From NCBI RefSeq assembly GCF_014697375.1, contig NZ_JACJRS010000043.1, positions 1-47,939 on the forward strand: a DNA stretch of 47,939 nucleotides. The letters run 5' to 3'. The notes under the pieces were generated by a model. The model was given only the letters and a program-made list of their open reading frames with translations. It was not told where the DNA came from and ran no database searches. A program made the translations under genes and the position numbers. The stretch's first letter is position 1. The number at the start of each line of letters is the position of its first letter. This DNA comes from Phormidium sp. FACHB-1136. Lineage in GTDB: Bacteria; Cyanobacteriota; Cyanobacteriia; Phormidesmidales; Phormidesmidaceae. Positions 1 through 7,595 of this stretch are shown one piece after another.

Positions 1-69
1 GAGCCAACTTTGATTCAATCCCATCCCAACTACCAGACCCTCCTGAACTACGGGGTTATCGCCGCATAG
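1..69 (+). CDS. 3' end of an unidentified CDS (partial)
   Basis: Frame 1 is open from the first base to a TAG at 67-69 and encodes 22 residues ending in NYGVIAA. Its composition looks protein-like, but 22 residues are too few to name a family. The following 139 bases hold no gene, so this is most simply the tail of a gene that starts outside the window. It could also be a chance open frame. The product is not recognised. Confidence 0.35.
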   Translation, partial: EPTLIQSHPNYQTLLNYGVIAA

Positions 70-208
70 ACTGGGATCACAGCCTCCTAAATCTGTCCGG
101 AGTGTTGTCTATGGAGTCTTGCCAAGCACTACAGAGTAATCGCCCCCTAGCTGTAAATTTTACGCAAGCTAGCCATCACAGTTTTTTGATTACATTCAAT
201 TAAAGTTT

Positions 209-3082
209 ATGAAGACTTATCCGCATAAATGCGTAGGCTTAGCAGTATCCTTTGACAGACATTTACTTAAAATGACCCAAGGTGGAGCTAAAAAATTGCA
301 GGGTGGTCAGCATCTCCATAGCCGGATGCGGCCTTGGAGTTGGGATCAGGCCATTGCCGCCGTGGCCCAACAGATCCATCAATCTCGCGATTTGCCCACC
401 CTTTGGCAGACCATTCTGGAGTCGATGCGGTGGCTTTTGGACTGTGATCGGACCTTGGTCTATCAGCTTTCGCCGGATATGGCGGGCCGGGTGGTTGCGG
501 AGGCGGTGCGGGATCCGCAGTGGTCTATTTTGGATCAGGTGGTGCAGGACACCTGTTTTGAGGCGGACTGGCTGAAGGGTTACACAGATCAGCGGGTGTG
601 GGCGGTCAGCGATGTGGCCCAGGCTCAGCTCACCCCGTGCCACGCCGAGTTTTTGGCGGAATTTCAGGTGAAGGCAAATTTGGCGATTCCGGTGCGGTGC
701 GAGTCGCGGCTGTGGGGCTTGTTGATTGCCCATCACTGCACGACCCCTCGGCCCTGGCCCCAGGAGGACGTGGCGGGCCTGCAACAGATGGCCCTCTATG
801 GCGGCATTGCCGTTCAGCAGGCGAGTTTAGCGGCGCAACTCTATGAGGCCAAGGCCCAGTTGGCAATCCAGGCCCAGGCAGAGCAGGGGCCAAACCGCGA
901 TGAACGGCTGCGGCTGGCGGCGATTGTGGATTCTTCCCAGGAGGCCATTCTCAGCAAAACCCTGGCGGGCATCATCACCAGTTGGAATCCGGCGGCGGAG
1001 CGGCTCTACGGCTATACCGCCCAGGAAATTATTGGCCAATCGGTAAACCGCCTGATTCCGGTGGATCGCCGCCCTGAGGAGGCCCAAATTACCCAAGCCC
1101 TGGCCCAAGGGCAGCGCATCGAACCCTACGAAACCCAACGCCAGCACCGGGATGGTCGCATCCTGGATGTGTCTATGACGCTGTCGCCCATTTTTGATGG
1201 GGAGGGACGGGTGATTGGCACCTCGACCATCGCCCGCGACATCACGGATAGTCGGCAGATTGAGCTTGACCTGAAAGCTGCCAAGGAACAAATTGATCTC
1301 GTCCTTCAGGCTTCTTCGGAGGGGTTCTCAGATTGGGATTTAGTCACCAACAAGATTTATTTTTCACCTCAGTTTAAGGCCATGCTAGGCTATGCCGATC
1401 ACGAGTTTGAGAACTCCCTAGAAATGTGGAATTCCGTGATTCTCCCAGAAGATGGCGAAGCGTCCTGGCAACTTTTAGAGGATTATAACAATGGCAAAGT
1501 GGATCAGTTTTCTATCACCCAGCGGTATCGTCACAAAAATGGCTCCATTATTCATATTCTGACTCGTGCCATCCATCTTAAAAATGCCCAAGAGCAGATG
1601 ATTCGAATTGTGGGTAGCTACCTCGATATTACCTCCTTGGTGACCACTCAGGAGGCCTTAAAAAAATCAGAAATACAGCTAGCTAGTGTCCTGAATAGTT
1701 CTCTGGATGGCATCATGGCCTTCCGTTCGGTACGTGATTGGCAGGGGAGAATCGTTGACTTTGCATGGCTGCTGAGCAACCCGGCGGCCTGTAATATGGT
1801 AGGCCGTTCCGGGGATTATTTAATCGGTAAACGCCTGCTGGAGGAAATGCCAGGAAACCGTGAGGAAGGGTTGTTTGATGGCTATGTTCGCACCGTGGAA
1901 ACCGGAGAACCCTACCAGCGAGAGTTTTACTATAACTACGATGGCGTTGAGTCTTGGTTTGAGGCGGTGGCCGTTAAATTAGAGGATGGTTTTTCCGTGA
2001 CCTTTCGTAACGTGACAGCCCTGAAACAATCGGAACAGGTGCTCTGCCAACTCAATGCTGAACTGGAAAATCGGGTGGCAGATTTAGCCCAGCGCCACGC
2101 CGAAATGGTGACGCTGAATGAGATTGGCGACTTTCTTCAGGCGGCGGCCACGGTGGAAGAAGCCTGCGGCACGATTGCAAATTTGGTGGAGGATCTGTTT
2201 CCCCATTGTGCCGGGGGCATTTTCATTACCCGCGAGTCGAACAATCGCCTAGAGAATATCAGCCGCTTTGGGCCATCTCTGCCTTCCCAAGCAGCCTTTG
2301 ATCCGCACCATTGCTGGGGGTTGCGGCGAGGCCAAATTCACCATGTGGAGGCAGATCGGGCTAGCCTGCGCTGCCAGCATATTCCTGCCGATGCAGCCCT
2401 AGGGGCGACCTTCTGCCTTCCCATGATGGCCCAGGGTGAAACCTTGGGGTTGCTCTACATCGCTGCCGAAACCGCCGCCGCCCTGGATGAATCGAAGCAA
2501 CAACTAGCCCGCACCCTGGCTGAGCAGGTAGGTATGGCCATTGCGAACCTCAAGCTGAAGGAAACCCTGAAGCACCAGAGCATTCGCGACCCCCTCACCG
2601 GGCTGTACAACCGCCGCTACCTGGAGGAGGCTTTAACCCAAGAAATGGCACAGGCCGAGCGCAACTCCCACAGTATCGGCGTAATTATGCTAGATATCGA
2701 CCATTTCAAACGCTTAAACGACACCTTTGGCCACGATATCGGCGATTTTGTCCTGCAATGGGTGGCCAAGCTGCTGCGAGACAATGTGCGTAAATCCGAT
2801 ATCGTCTGTCGCTACGGCGGCGAAGAAATGACCGTGATTCTACCGGAGGCCACCCTGGCCGAAACCGTTGCCCGTGCTGAGCATCTGCGCCACGTCCTCA
2901 GCCAGTTGAATCCCCACCACCGGGGCCAAAGCCTGGGAATGCTCACGGCTTCCTTTGGGGTAGCGGCTTTCCCAATCCACGGCAACACCCCCGCAACCCT
3001 GATCAAAGCCGCCGATACGGCCCTCTACCAAGCCAAAGACGCCGGACGGAACCAGGTCTTAGCCGCCCAAGGCATAACCTGA
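209..3082 (+). CDS. Candidate cyanobacteriochrome GAF / PAS / GAF / GGDEF diguanylate cyclase
   Basis: Multidomain sensor of 957 residues predicted to make cyclic di-GMP. In order: a phytochrome-like GAF (about 46-205), three PAS domains (about 230-350, 355-475, 483-610), a second GAF (about 632-780) and a C-terminal GGDEF domain (about 785-955). The GGDEF signature is GGEEM (870-874), preceded five residues upstream by RKSD, which fits the RxxD product-inhibition site, so the cyclase looks active. GAF1 has D114-T115-C116-F117, matching the DXCF motif, and P143-C144-H145, matching the canonical bilin-binding Cys-His; the flanks (FQVKANLAIPV, LWGLLIAHHC) are typical of cyanobacteriochrome-type GAFs. 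No signal peptide or membrane segment is seen, so it is probably cytoplasmic. The ATG at 209 lacks a clear ribosome site; downstream in-frame ATGs (residues 22 and 40) would keep every domain. Domain calls are firm; bilin binding is inferred. Confidence 0.9.
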   Translation: MKTYPHKCVGLAVSFDRHLLKMTQGGAKKLQGGQHLHSRMRPWSWDQAIAAVAQQIHQSRDLPTLWQTILESMRWLLDCDRTLVYQLSPDMAGRVVAEAVRDPQWSILDQVVQDTCFEADWLKGYTDQRVWAVSDVAQAQLTPCHAEFLAEFQVKANLAIPVRCESRLWGLLIAHHCTTPRPWPQEDVAGLQQMALYGGIAVQQASLAAQLYEAKAQLAIQAQAEQGPNRDERLRLAAIVDSSQEAILSKTLAGIITSWNPAAERLYGYTAQEIIGQSVNRLIPVDRRPEEAQITQALAQGQRIEPYETQRQHRDGRILDVSMTLSPIFDGEGRVIGTSTIARDITDSRQIELDLKAAKEQIDLVLQASSEGFSDWDLVTNKIYFSPQFKAMLGYADHEFENSLEMWNSVILPEDGEASWQLLEDYNNGKVDQFSITQRYRHKNGSIIHILTRAIHLKNAQEQMIRIVGSYLDITSLVTTQEALKKSEIQLASVLNSSLDGIMAFRSVRDWQGRIVDFAWLLSNPAACNMVGRSGDYLIGKRLLEEMPGNREEGLFDGYVRTVETGEPYQREFYYNYDGVESWFEAVAVKLEDGFSVTFRNVTALKQSEQVLCQLNAELENRVADLAQRHAEMVTLNEIGDFLQAAATVEEACGTIANLVEDLFPHCAGGIFITRESNNRLENISRFGPSLPSQAAFDPHHCWGLRRGQIHHVEADRASLRCQHIPADAALGATFCLPMMAQGETLGLLYIAAETAAALDESKQQLARTLAEQVGMAIANLKLKETLKHQSIRDPLTGLYNRRYLEEALTQEMAQAERNSHSIGVIMLDIDHFKRLNDTFGHDIGDFVLQWVAKLLRDNVRKSDIVCRYGGEEMTVILPEATLAETVARAEHLRHVLSQLNPHHRGQSLGMLTASFGVAAFPIHGNTPATLIKAADTALYQAKDAGRNQVLAAQGIT

Positions 3083-3103
3083 CTACCCCGCTATCGACGG
3101 TAG

Positions 3104-3122
3104 GGGCGCGGTTGCCGCGCCC
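3104..3122. terminator. GC-rich hairpin between convergent genes
   Basis: Perfect 8-bp inverted repeat, GGGCGCGG / CCGCGCCC, with a TTG loop. It lies 22 bases after the diguanylate cyclase stop and just beyond the stop of the convergent formamidase. No T-run follows, so it is either a bidirectional transcript-end hairpin or a dispersed palindromic repeat. It resembles the hairpin at 7502-7520, which also follows TAGG or precedes CCTA. Confidence 0.45.
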
Positions 3123-3139
3123 ATCCCATGCAATGCCAA

Positions 3140-4168
3140 TCAATCCGAATTGAGCACCAATTCCGGCGGCAGTTCTTCCCCTTTGTACCCACGGGTGGGA
3201 ACCGGAAAGCCGCAGGAGGTACCGTCGGTGTGGATCACCTGATCCTCCCAGGGCAGGCGATAGGCTCCATCTACCATGTCCTGCATGTAGGTGTAGGGGC
3301 AGTCTTGGGCACCGCCTTGCACCGCCACATAGCCCCGGTGGCCAAATTGGTAGATGTTGTTCTCCACGCCCCAGTGGATGCGGGCCTCGCGCACCAGGTC
3401 GGGCCGCACTTCAGCGGTGATGATTTCGTCGGGGCGGTGGCTGCCCATCACCAGGGGCACACCGTCAAAGTTGACGATCATGCCTTCGCCCATGGAATCA
3501 AAGCTGCCGTCGCTGCCGCACATGCACACCGAAGCTGTCACCATCAGGTTACAGAAGGCATTGGCCTGGTTGGTAATCTGCCAAGAATGGCGAATGGGGG
3601 CCGTGTAGCCTGCGGTGCGAATCATGATTTCGGCCCCTTTGTAGGCGCATTCCCGCGCCATTTCCGGGAACATGCCATCGTGGCAGATAATCAGCGCAAT
3701 CTTGCTGCCGTTGGGGCCATCGCAGACGGGGATGCCTAGATTTCCAGGTTCCCAGGGTTCTACGGGCACCCAGGGATGCAGCTTGCGGTAGTAGAGCTTC
3801 AGTTCTCCGGTGTTGTCGATGATGAGGCCGCTGTTGTAGGGGTTGCCGTCGGGGTTGTATTCCATAATCGAAAAACAGCCCCAGATGTCGTTGTCGATGC
3901 AGGCTTGGCGAAAAGCGGCGACCTCTGGGCCATCCAGCCGACACATAATCGCTGGGTTGGTGTCCATGGAAAGCCCATGCAGGGAATATTCCGGGAACAC
4001 CACCAAATCCATGGAGGGCATATTGCGGCGGGCTTTGCCGACCATCTCGCAAATCCGCTGGGTTTGGGCCGCGAGGTCTTCCGGCGTAACCACCGTGGGC
4101 AACTGCAACTGCACCATCCCCAGCACCACCCCATTGGGAGATTTGTTGAGACCACCCAGTCCGCTCAT
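3140..4168 (-). CDS. amiF: Formamidase, nitrilase superfamily (AmiF-like)
   Basis: Predicted to hydrolyse formamide to formate and ammonia in the cytoplasm, supplying nitrogen. The sequence follows the Helicobacter AmiF pattern closely: start MSGLGGLNKSPNG, catalytic Glu in FPEYS, Lys in YRKLHPW, nucleophilic Cys in ICHDGM, and the C-terminal ENNIYQFGHRGYVA and LPWEDQ segments. The frame is open to 4303, but the start at 4168 is preferred: it gives 342 residues, close to the usual 334, and has GAGGT seven bases upstream; the extra 45 residues resemble nothing in the family. It lies 151 bases downstream of the CmpR-type regulator on the same strand, so co-transcription is possible. Aliphatic amidase is the alternative, but the sequence fits formamidase better. 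Confidence 0.87.
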   Translation of the reverse strand: MSGLGGLNKSPNGVVLGMVQLQLPTVVTPEDLAAQTQRICEMVGKARRNMPSMDLVVFPEYSLHGLSMDTNPAIMCRLDGPEVAAFRQACIDNDIWGCFSIMEYNPDGNPYNSGLIIDNTGELKLYYRKLHPWVPVEPWEPGNLGIPVCDGPNGSKIALIICHDGMFPEMARECAYKGAEIMIRTAGYTAPIRHSWQITNQANAFCNLMVTASVCMCGSDGSFDSMGEGMIVNFDGVPLVMGSHRPDEIITAEVRPDLVREARIHWGVENNIYQFGHRGYVAVQGGAQDCPYTYMQDMVDGAYRLPWEDQVIHTDGTSCGFPVPTRGYKGEELPPELVLNSD

Positions 4169-4319
4169 GCCTTTGACCTCGAAACGACAGCCTTCATCTT
4201 CCACCGGGGCTGATCCCGTCACTGTAGCCAATGCAACGATATTGGGGGCCGTATGCTGCGCTACTGATGGGTTGACTGACCGATTAGGAACGCGAATTCC
4301 CAAGGTCTTAGCAGATTCC

Positions 4320-5333
4320 TTAGCCCTTAACCGTTAGCTTTTCGGGGGTCGCGGCCCCACCGTTGGCGGGGTTGATGACCCCTGAGGCGGTGGCGAGTTG
4401 GGCCGAATAGTGGCTAATACCGGGGAGGCATTTTTCCACCATGGCGTGGCTTTCTTCGAGGAGGTAGGTCAAAAAGGCTTGGGAAACCACGGACAGTTGC
4501 TTACCCGCCAAACTGGCCACATACCAATGGCGCTCGATGGGGAAATGCTCGATATCAAGGATGGCGAATTCGCCGTTAGTGCCCTCGGAAATGATCGTGT
4601 GGAGGGACAGCACAGATACCCCTAATCCTCCGGCAATGGCCTGTTTAATGGCTTCATTGCTGCCCAGCTCCAGGCGCACTTTTACACCGACATCATGCTC
4701 GGCGAAGAGTTTTTGTACGGCGTGGCGGGTGCCCGAACCGGGTTCTCGCATGATGAACTGTTCGCCATTGAGGGCTTGGATGGGCACCTTGGTTTTGCCC
4801 GCCAGGGGATGGTCCTTTGGCCCAATCACCACCAGGGGATTTTCTAAAAAGGGATGAATGTTCAAGTCGGGCTGCTCTGGCGGCGAACTGATGATGTAGA
4901 GATCATCGTCGTTGTTGGCCATGCGCTCCTGGATATTTTGGTGGTTGGTCACCTTGAGGGAAATATCAATGCCGGGGAAGCGTTGGCAGAATGGCCCCAG
5001 CAGCCGGGGCACAAAGTATTTCGCAGTGGTGATCACAGCGAGGCGGAGTTGGCCCTGTTTCAGCCCCTTCAGGTCTGAGATGGCCATCTCAAATTGATCG
5101 AGGCCACTAAAGATTTCTTGGCAGGTTTCTAACAGTTTTTGGCCCGCTTGGGTGAGATAGAGGCGTTTGCCGATTTGCTCAAAGAGGGGCAGACCTACCG
5201 CCTTGGTGAGCTGCTTTACCTGGATAGAAACCGTGGGCTGGGTGAGGTAGAGTTCTTCCGCAGCGCGGGTAAAGCTGCCGTGGCGGGCCGTGGCTTCAAA
5301 CACTTTGAGCTGGTGTAGCGTGGCATGGATCAA
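4320..5333 (-). CDS. cmpR: LysR-type regulator, CmpR/RbcR-like
   Basis: LysR-type transcription factor. The N-terminal helix-turn-helix (ATLHQLKVFEATARHGSFTR, then LTQPTVSIQVKQL) and the effector domain (ITTAKYFVPRLLGPF, EPGSGTRHAVQKLF, LGSNEAIKQAIAGGLGVSVL) closely match cyanobacterial CmpR, which activates bicarbonate-transporter (cmp) genes under low CO2. No cmpABCD or rbc genes are in the window, so the target is inferred. The TTG at 5333 is chosen as start: GGGAGG lies seven bases upstream and the N-terminus (MIHATLHQLKVFE) then aligns with family members; a further upstream TTG at 5357 is less likely. The C-terminus has an extra tail (roughly residues 302-337) beyond the usual end. It is divergent from patD and has a candidate operator at 5389-5407. 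Confidence 0.82.
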   Translation of the reverse strand: MIHATLHQLKVFEATARHGSFTRAAEELYLTQPTVSIQVKQLTKAVGLPLFEQIGKRLYLTQAGQKLLETCQEIFSGLDQFEMAISDLKGLKQGQLRLAVITTAKYFVPRLLGPFCQRFPGIDISLKVTNHQNIQERMANNDDDLYIISSPPEQPDLNIHPFLENPLVVIGPKDHPLAGKTKVPIQALNGEQFIMREPGSGTRHAVQKLFAEHDVGVKVRLELGSNEAIKQAIAGGLGVSVLSLHTIISEGTNGEFAILDIEHFPIERHWYVASLAGKQLSVVSQAFLTYLLEESHAMVEKCLPGISHYSAQLATASGVINPANGGAATPEKLTVKG

Positions 5334-5388
5334 CGTTCTGCCTCCCTGGTGGGCCAACGGACTTTTCTATAGAGCTGATTCTATCAAA

Positions 5389-5407
5389 TTATTGGCATAT
5401 GTCATAA
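5389..5407. promoter_or_regulatory. Candidate LysR-type operator between cmpR and patD
   Basis: A near-palindrome TTATTGGCATATGTCATAA is centred on CATATG in the 92-base divergent intergenic region. Its TTA..TAA ends and dyad symmetry fit LysR-type binding sites, which regulators of this class often use to control their own gene. Base-level support only; the spacing differs from the TTA-N7/8-TAA boxes reported for CmpR. Confidence 0.4.
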
Positions 5408-5425
5408 ATATTCTATGATTTTACG

Positions 5426-5839
5426 GTGATCTCCAGTCCTATATCAATGCCTTCACCCAGTCAGACCTTCCAGGCGTACCTCTCTGTCTTGATCGCCCTC
5501 TGCCAGGGGACAAACCCCGATGTGAGGGAGTTGCAGGGGAGATTCCTGACGGTTCAGCAATGGTTTCAGCAGCAGATCTTGCCCCTAGCCACCGACAGCC
5601 ATCCCGCCCTTCAGCCCCTGATCACAGAGATGAACCGCACCCTTCGGTTGGTAGCCATGGATGTGGCCTTTTTGCAAACCGCCCGCCAGCCTATCACTCG
5701 CCAGCAGCGGCAGCGGCAGATGTTGACCAAACTTGCGCAGATTGAAACCTTTGCCACCTCGATCCAGCAAGCCCTTGATGGACAAAAAAGCCCCGAACCT
5801 TCAGGCCAGGGCTTTGATCAGGCATCCTCTAACGATTAG
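5426..5839 (+). CDS. patD: PatD-like heterocyst-frequency control family protein
   Basis: Protein of 137 residues (130 if the ATG at 5447 is used instead of the GTG at 5426). The core (ELQGRFLTVQQWFQQQI, EMNRTLRLVAMDVAFLQTAR, TRQQRQRQM) follows the PatD pattern of a short all-helical cyanobacterial protein. In Anabaena PatD influences heterocyst frequency; homologues also occur in cyanobacteria that make no heterocysts, so the gene alone does not show differentiation. No signal peptide or membrane segment. It diverges from the CmpR-type regulator and converges on the binding-protein gene. Family assignment is from pattern memory, with moderate certainty. Confidence 0.68.
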   Translation: MISSPISMPSPSQTFQAYLSVLIALCQGTNPDVRELQGRFLTVQQWFQQQILPLATDSHPALQPLITEMNRTLRLVAMDVAFLQTARQPITRQQRQRQMLTKLAQIETFATSIQQALDGQKSPEPSGQGFDQASSND

Positions 5840-5923
5840 ACGAATCCTCAGTAGGGCCATGCCAAATTCGAGTTGGCAACTTCCGATGACCTACCGAACA
5901 AACCGGAGGGGCGAGGGCTCCTC

Positions 5924-7015
5924 CTAGGGCATCCGATCCGCTTGGGGAGGCAGGAAGCTGGGGTCAAACACGGCCTCAACGCTGGGCGTGGTGGTAAGGC
6001 CAAAGCCCTCCGTGACCTGGGCAATGGTGGCTTCTAGACGCTCTGGATCTACGCCACCGAGGCCAATGGTGGCGGTTTCTGGCCCGGTGAACAGGCGCTC
6101 TATGGCAATCTGCATCCGCTCAGCCTCGATGGTGGTGTCAAAGAGTTCGTCATCGGCGTACTCAGTCACCACGGCCAAGGCGGCTTCGGGGTCAGCCAGG
6201 GTGTCCTTTAAGCCTTTGATGTAGGCAGCCACAAAGCCCCGCACCACCTCCGGGTTGGCTTCCAAGAACTCCTTACGCACAATTAGGGCGTTGCCATAGA
6301 GGTCTAGGCCATGGTCGTTGTAGTAGAACACATTGAGGTCTTCCTGGGGCAGACCTAGCTTCTGGTTCAGCACAGGCAGGCAGGAGATGGAGAAGCAGGA
6401 GATGCCATCTGCGTTATTTTGGGCCAGCATACTTTCCCGCAGTTGGGGTTCCACATTCGTCCAGGTCACGCTGTCGGCCTCTGCGCCTACTTCCTTAGCC
6501 AGCACGGGCCACAGTCGCCGTGGCCCATCCCCCGCCGGAGCCGCCAGATTAGCCCCACCCAGCTTGGCGGGTTCGCTGAACTCAGAATCGGCCTTGGTGA
6601 CAATCACAAAGGGGGAACGGTTGAACTTAATCGCTACCGCCACCAGTTGTTGATCGGGGTTTTTCTCGTTGAATTCCATCATCGAGTACATATCCCCTTC
6701 GCCGATATCGTACTGTCCGGCGGCAACTTTGGTGATCGAATCGGCGGAACCAAAGCCGCGCTCGAAGGTGACATCAAGGCCTTCTTCGGCAAAATATCCC
6801 TTCTCTAGGGCAATGGCGAGGGGCGCATCCACCCCCTGAAACAGCCAAGACAGGGTGAACTTAACCGGGGTGAGGTCTTCGGTGCTGGGCGCGGCGGCTT
6901 CGGTGGTGGTCTCTGCGGTATCGGTGGTTGTCGCCTCTGGGGTGCCTGCACAGGCAGCCAAGGTCAGAGAAGCGGCCAGCAAAAGCGAACCCAGAAGGGG
7001 GCGAAATGGGGTCAT
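5924..7015 (-). CDS. NMT1/THI5-like ABC transporter substrate-binding lipoprotein
   Basis: Exported lipoprotein of 363 residues. A signal peptide ends in the lipobox LTLAAC (lipidated Cys near residue 21), followed by a Thr/Ala/Glu-rich linker. The body (VKFTLSWLFQGVDAPLAIAL, KGYFAEEGLDVTFERGFGS, KVAAGQYDIGEGDM) is typical of the NMT1/SsuA-like solute-binding fold, which serves uptake of sulfonates, pyrimidine thiamin precursors, riboflavin or similar small molecules. No permease or ATPase gene lies nearby, so it is an orphan here and the ligand cannot be named. The ATG at 7015 directly precedes the signal peptide. It converges on patD and sits near the formamidase; a shared role in scavenging nitrogenous compounds is speculation. 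Confidence 0.85.
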   Translation of the reverse strand: MTPFRPLLGSLLLAASLTLAACAGTPEATTTDTAETTTEAAAPSTEDLTPVKFTLSWLFQGVDAPLAIALEKGYFAEEGLDVTFERGFGSADSITKVAAGQYDIGEGDMYSMMEFNEKNPDQQLVAVAIKFNRSPFVIVTKADSEFSEPAKLGGANLAAPAGDGPRRLWPVLAKEVGAEADSVTWTNVEPQLRESMLAQNNADGISCFSISCLPVLNQKLGLPQEDLNVFYYNDHGLDLYGNALIVRKEFLEANPEVVRGFVAAYIKGLKDTLADPEAALAVVTEYADDELFDTTIEAERMQIAIERLFTGPETATIGLGGVDPERLEATIAQVTEGFGLTTTPSVEAVFDPSFLPPQADRMP

Positions 7016-7162
7016 TGTTCAACGATCTCCGTTACCAAAACGTGACTAAAAACCTTAACCTAATCTAAATCTGGTTCTAGATATAGAGGCTGTATGCGGA
7101 GAAATGAGTAGCCTGGGCTACGGATTCCCCCGCAGGGGTGCGGTGCCTGAGCCCAAACCCTA

Positions 7163-7435
7163 CTAAGGGGCGGGTTGTTCGGGAACACCGATCAGGTTGA
7201 AATGGTGCATCACCCACACCACGCCCGTGGCCGTGAGGGCACCGATGATCAGGCCCGTGCCCAGCAAAATGAGGAAGGCCCGCTGAAGGTCGCGCTTCAT
7301 GCCGGGGCTGGGGGCTTCCGTGGAAGGCTGTTCTGGGTTTTCCGGGCCTTTGGGCAGGCGATCCGCTAGGGGGGTGGGAGGGCGAGACCCATGGGTAGCG
7401 TCGTCGGCATCGGGGAACAGGGAGGGATCGGTCAT
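7163..7435 (-). CDS. Small single-pass membrane protein, cyanobacterial hypothetical
   Basis: Protein of 90 residues. About 45 hydrophilic Pro-rich residues (TPLADRLPKGPENPEQPS) precede one transmembrane helix (AFLILLGTGLIIGALTATGV) and a short tail, VMHHFNLIGVPEQPAP. The layout of a charged KRDLQRA segment before the helix and a short tail after it suggests a conserved membrane anchor with its N-terminus in the cytoplasm. It is on the same strand as, and downstream of, the SpkG-like gene, but a 160-base gap holding a palindromic repeat separates them, so operon membership is doubtful. Function unknown. Confidence 0.6.
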   Translation of the reverse strand: MTDPSLFPDADDATHGSRPPTPLADRLPKGPENPEQPSTEAPSPGMKRDLQRAFLILLGTGLIIGALTATGVVWVMHHFNLIGVPEQPAP

Positions 7436-7465
7436 GGGGAGATCCGGTATGGGGGCAGAGGGGAG

Positions 7466-7527
7466 ACTAAATCCGGCTGGTTTATTCCCGGTATCATCAG
7501 CGGGCGAGGAGACCTCGCCCCTACGGT
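7466..7527. repeat. Dispersed palindromic repeat, copy 1 (partial)
   Basis: Shares ACTAAATCCGGCT, then GGTATCA, then a GGGCGAGG-AGA-CCTCGCCC hairpin (7502-7520) and CCTACGGT with the element at 35640-35775, with a 3-base insertion. The outer inverted repeats seen in that copy are missing, so this is a core fragment. It lies between the SpkG-like gene and the small membrane protein, where the hairpin could end transcription. Confidence 0.65.
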
Positions 7528-7595
7528 GGGTCAGGCCAGAAAGCGGGGTATTCCAGGGGGGAAATGGCCTTTCCCATCACCGCCCTAAAGTAGCC

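Noticed and set aside
3128-3739. 203-codon frame antisense to the formamidase
   Set aside because: Shadow of the formamidase gene, rich in His, Ala, Val and Gly as expected from the opposite strand; no ribosome site.
4169-4303. 45-residue N-terminal extension of the formamidase
   Set aside because: Not shared with the family, and a better ribosome site lies directly before the ATG at 4168.
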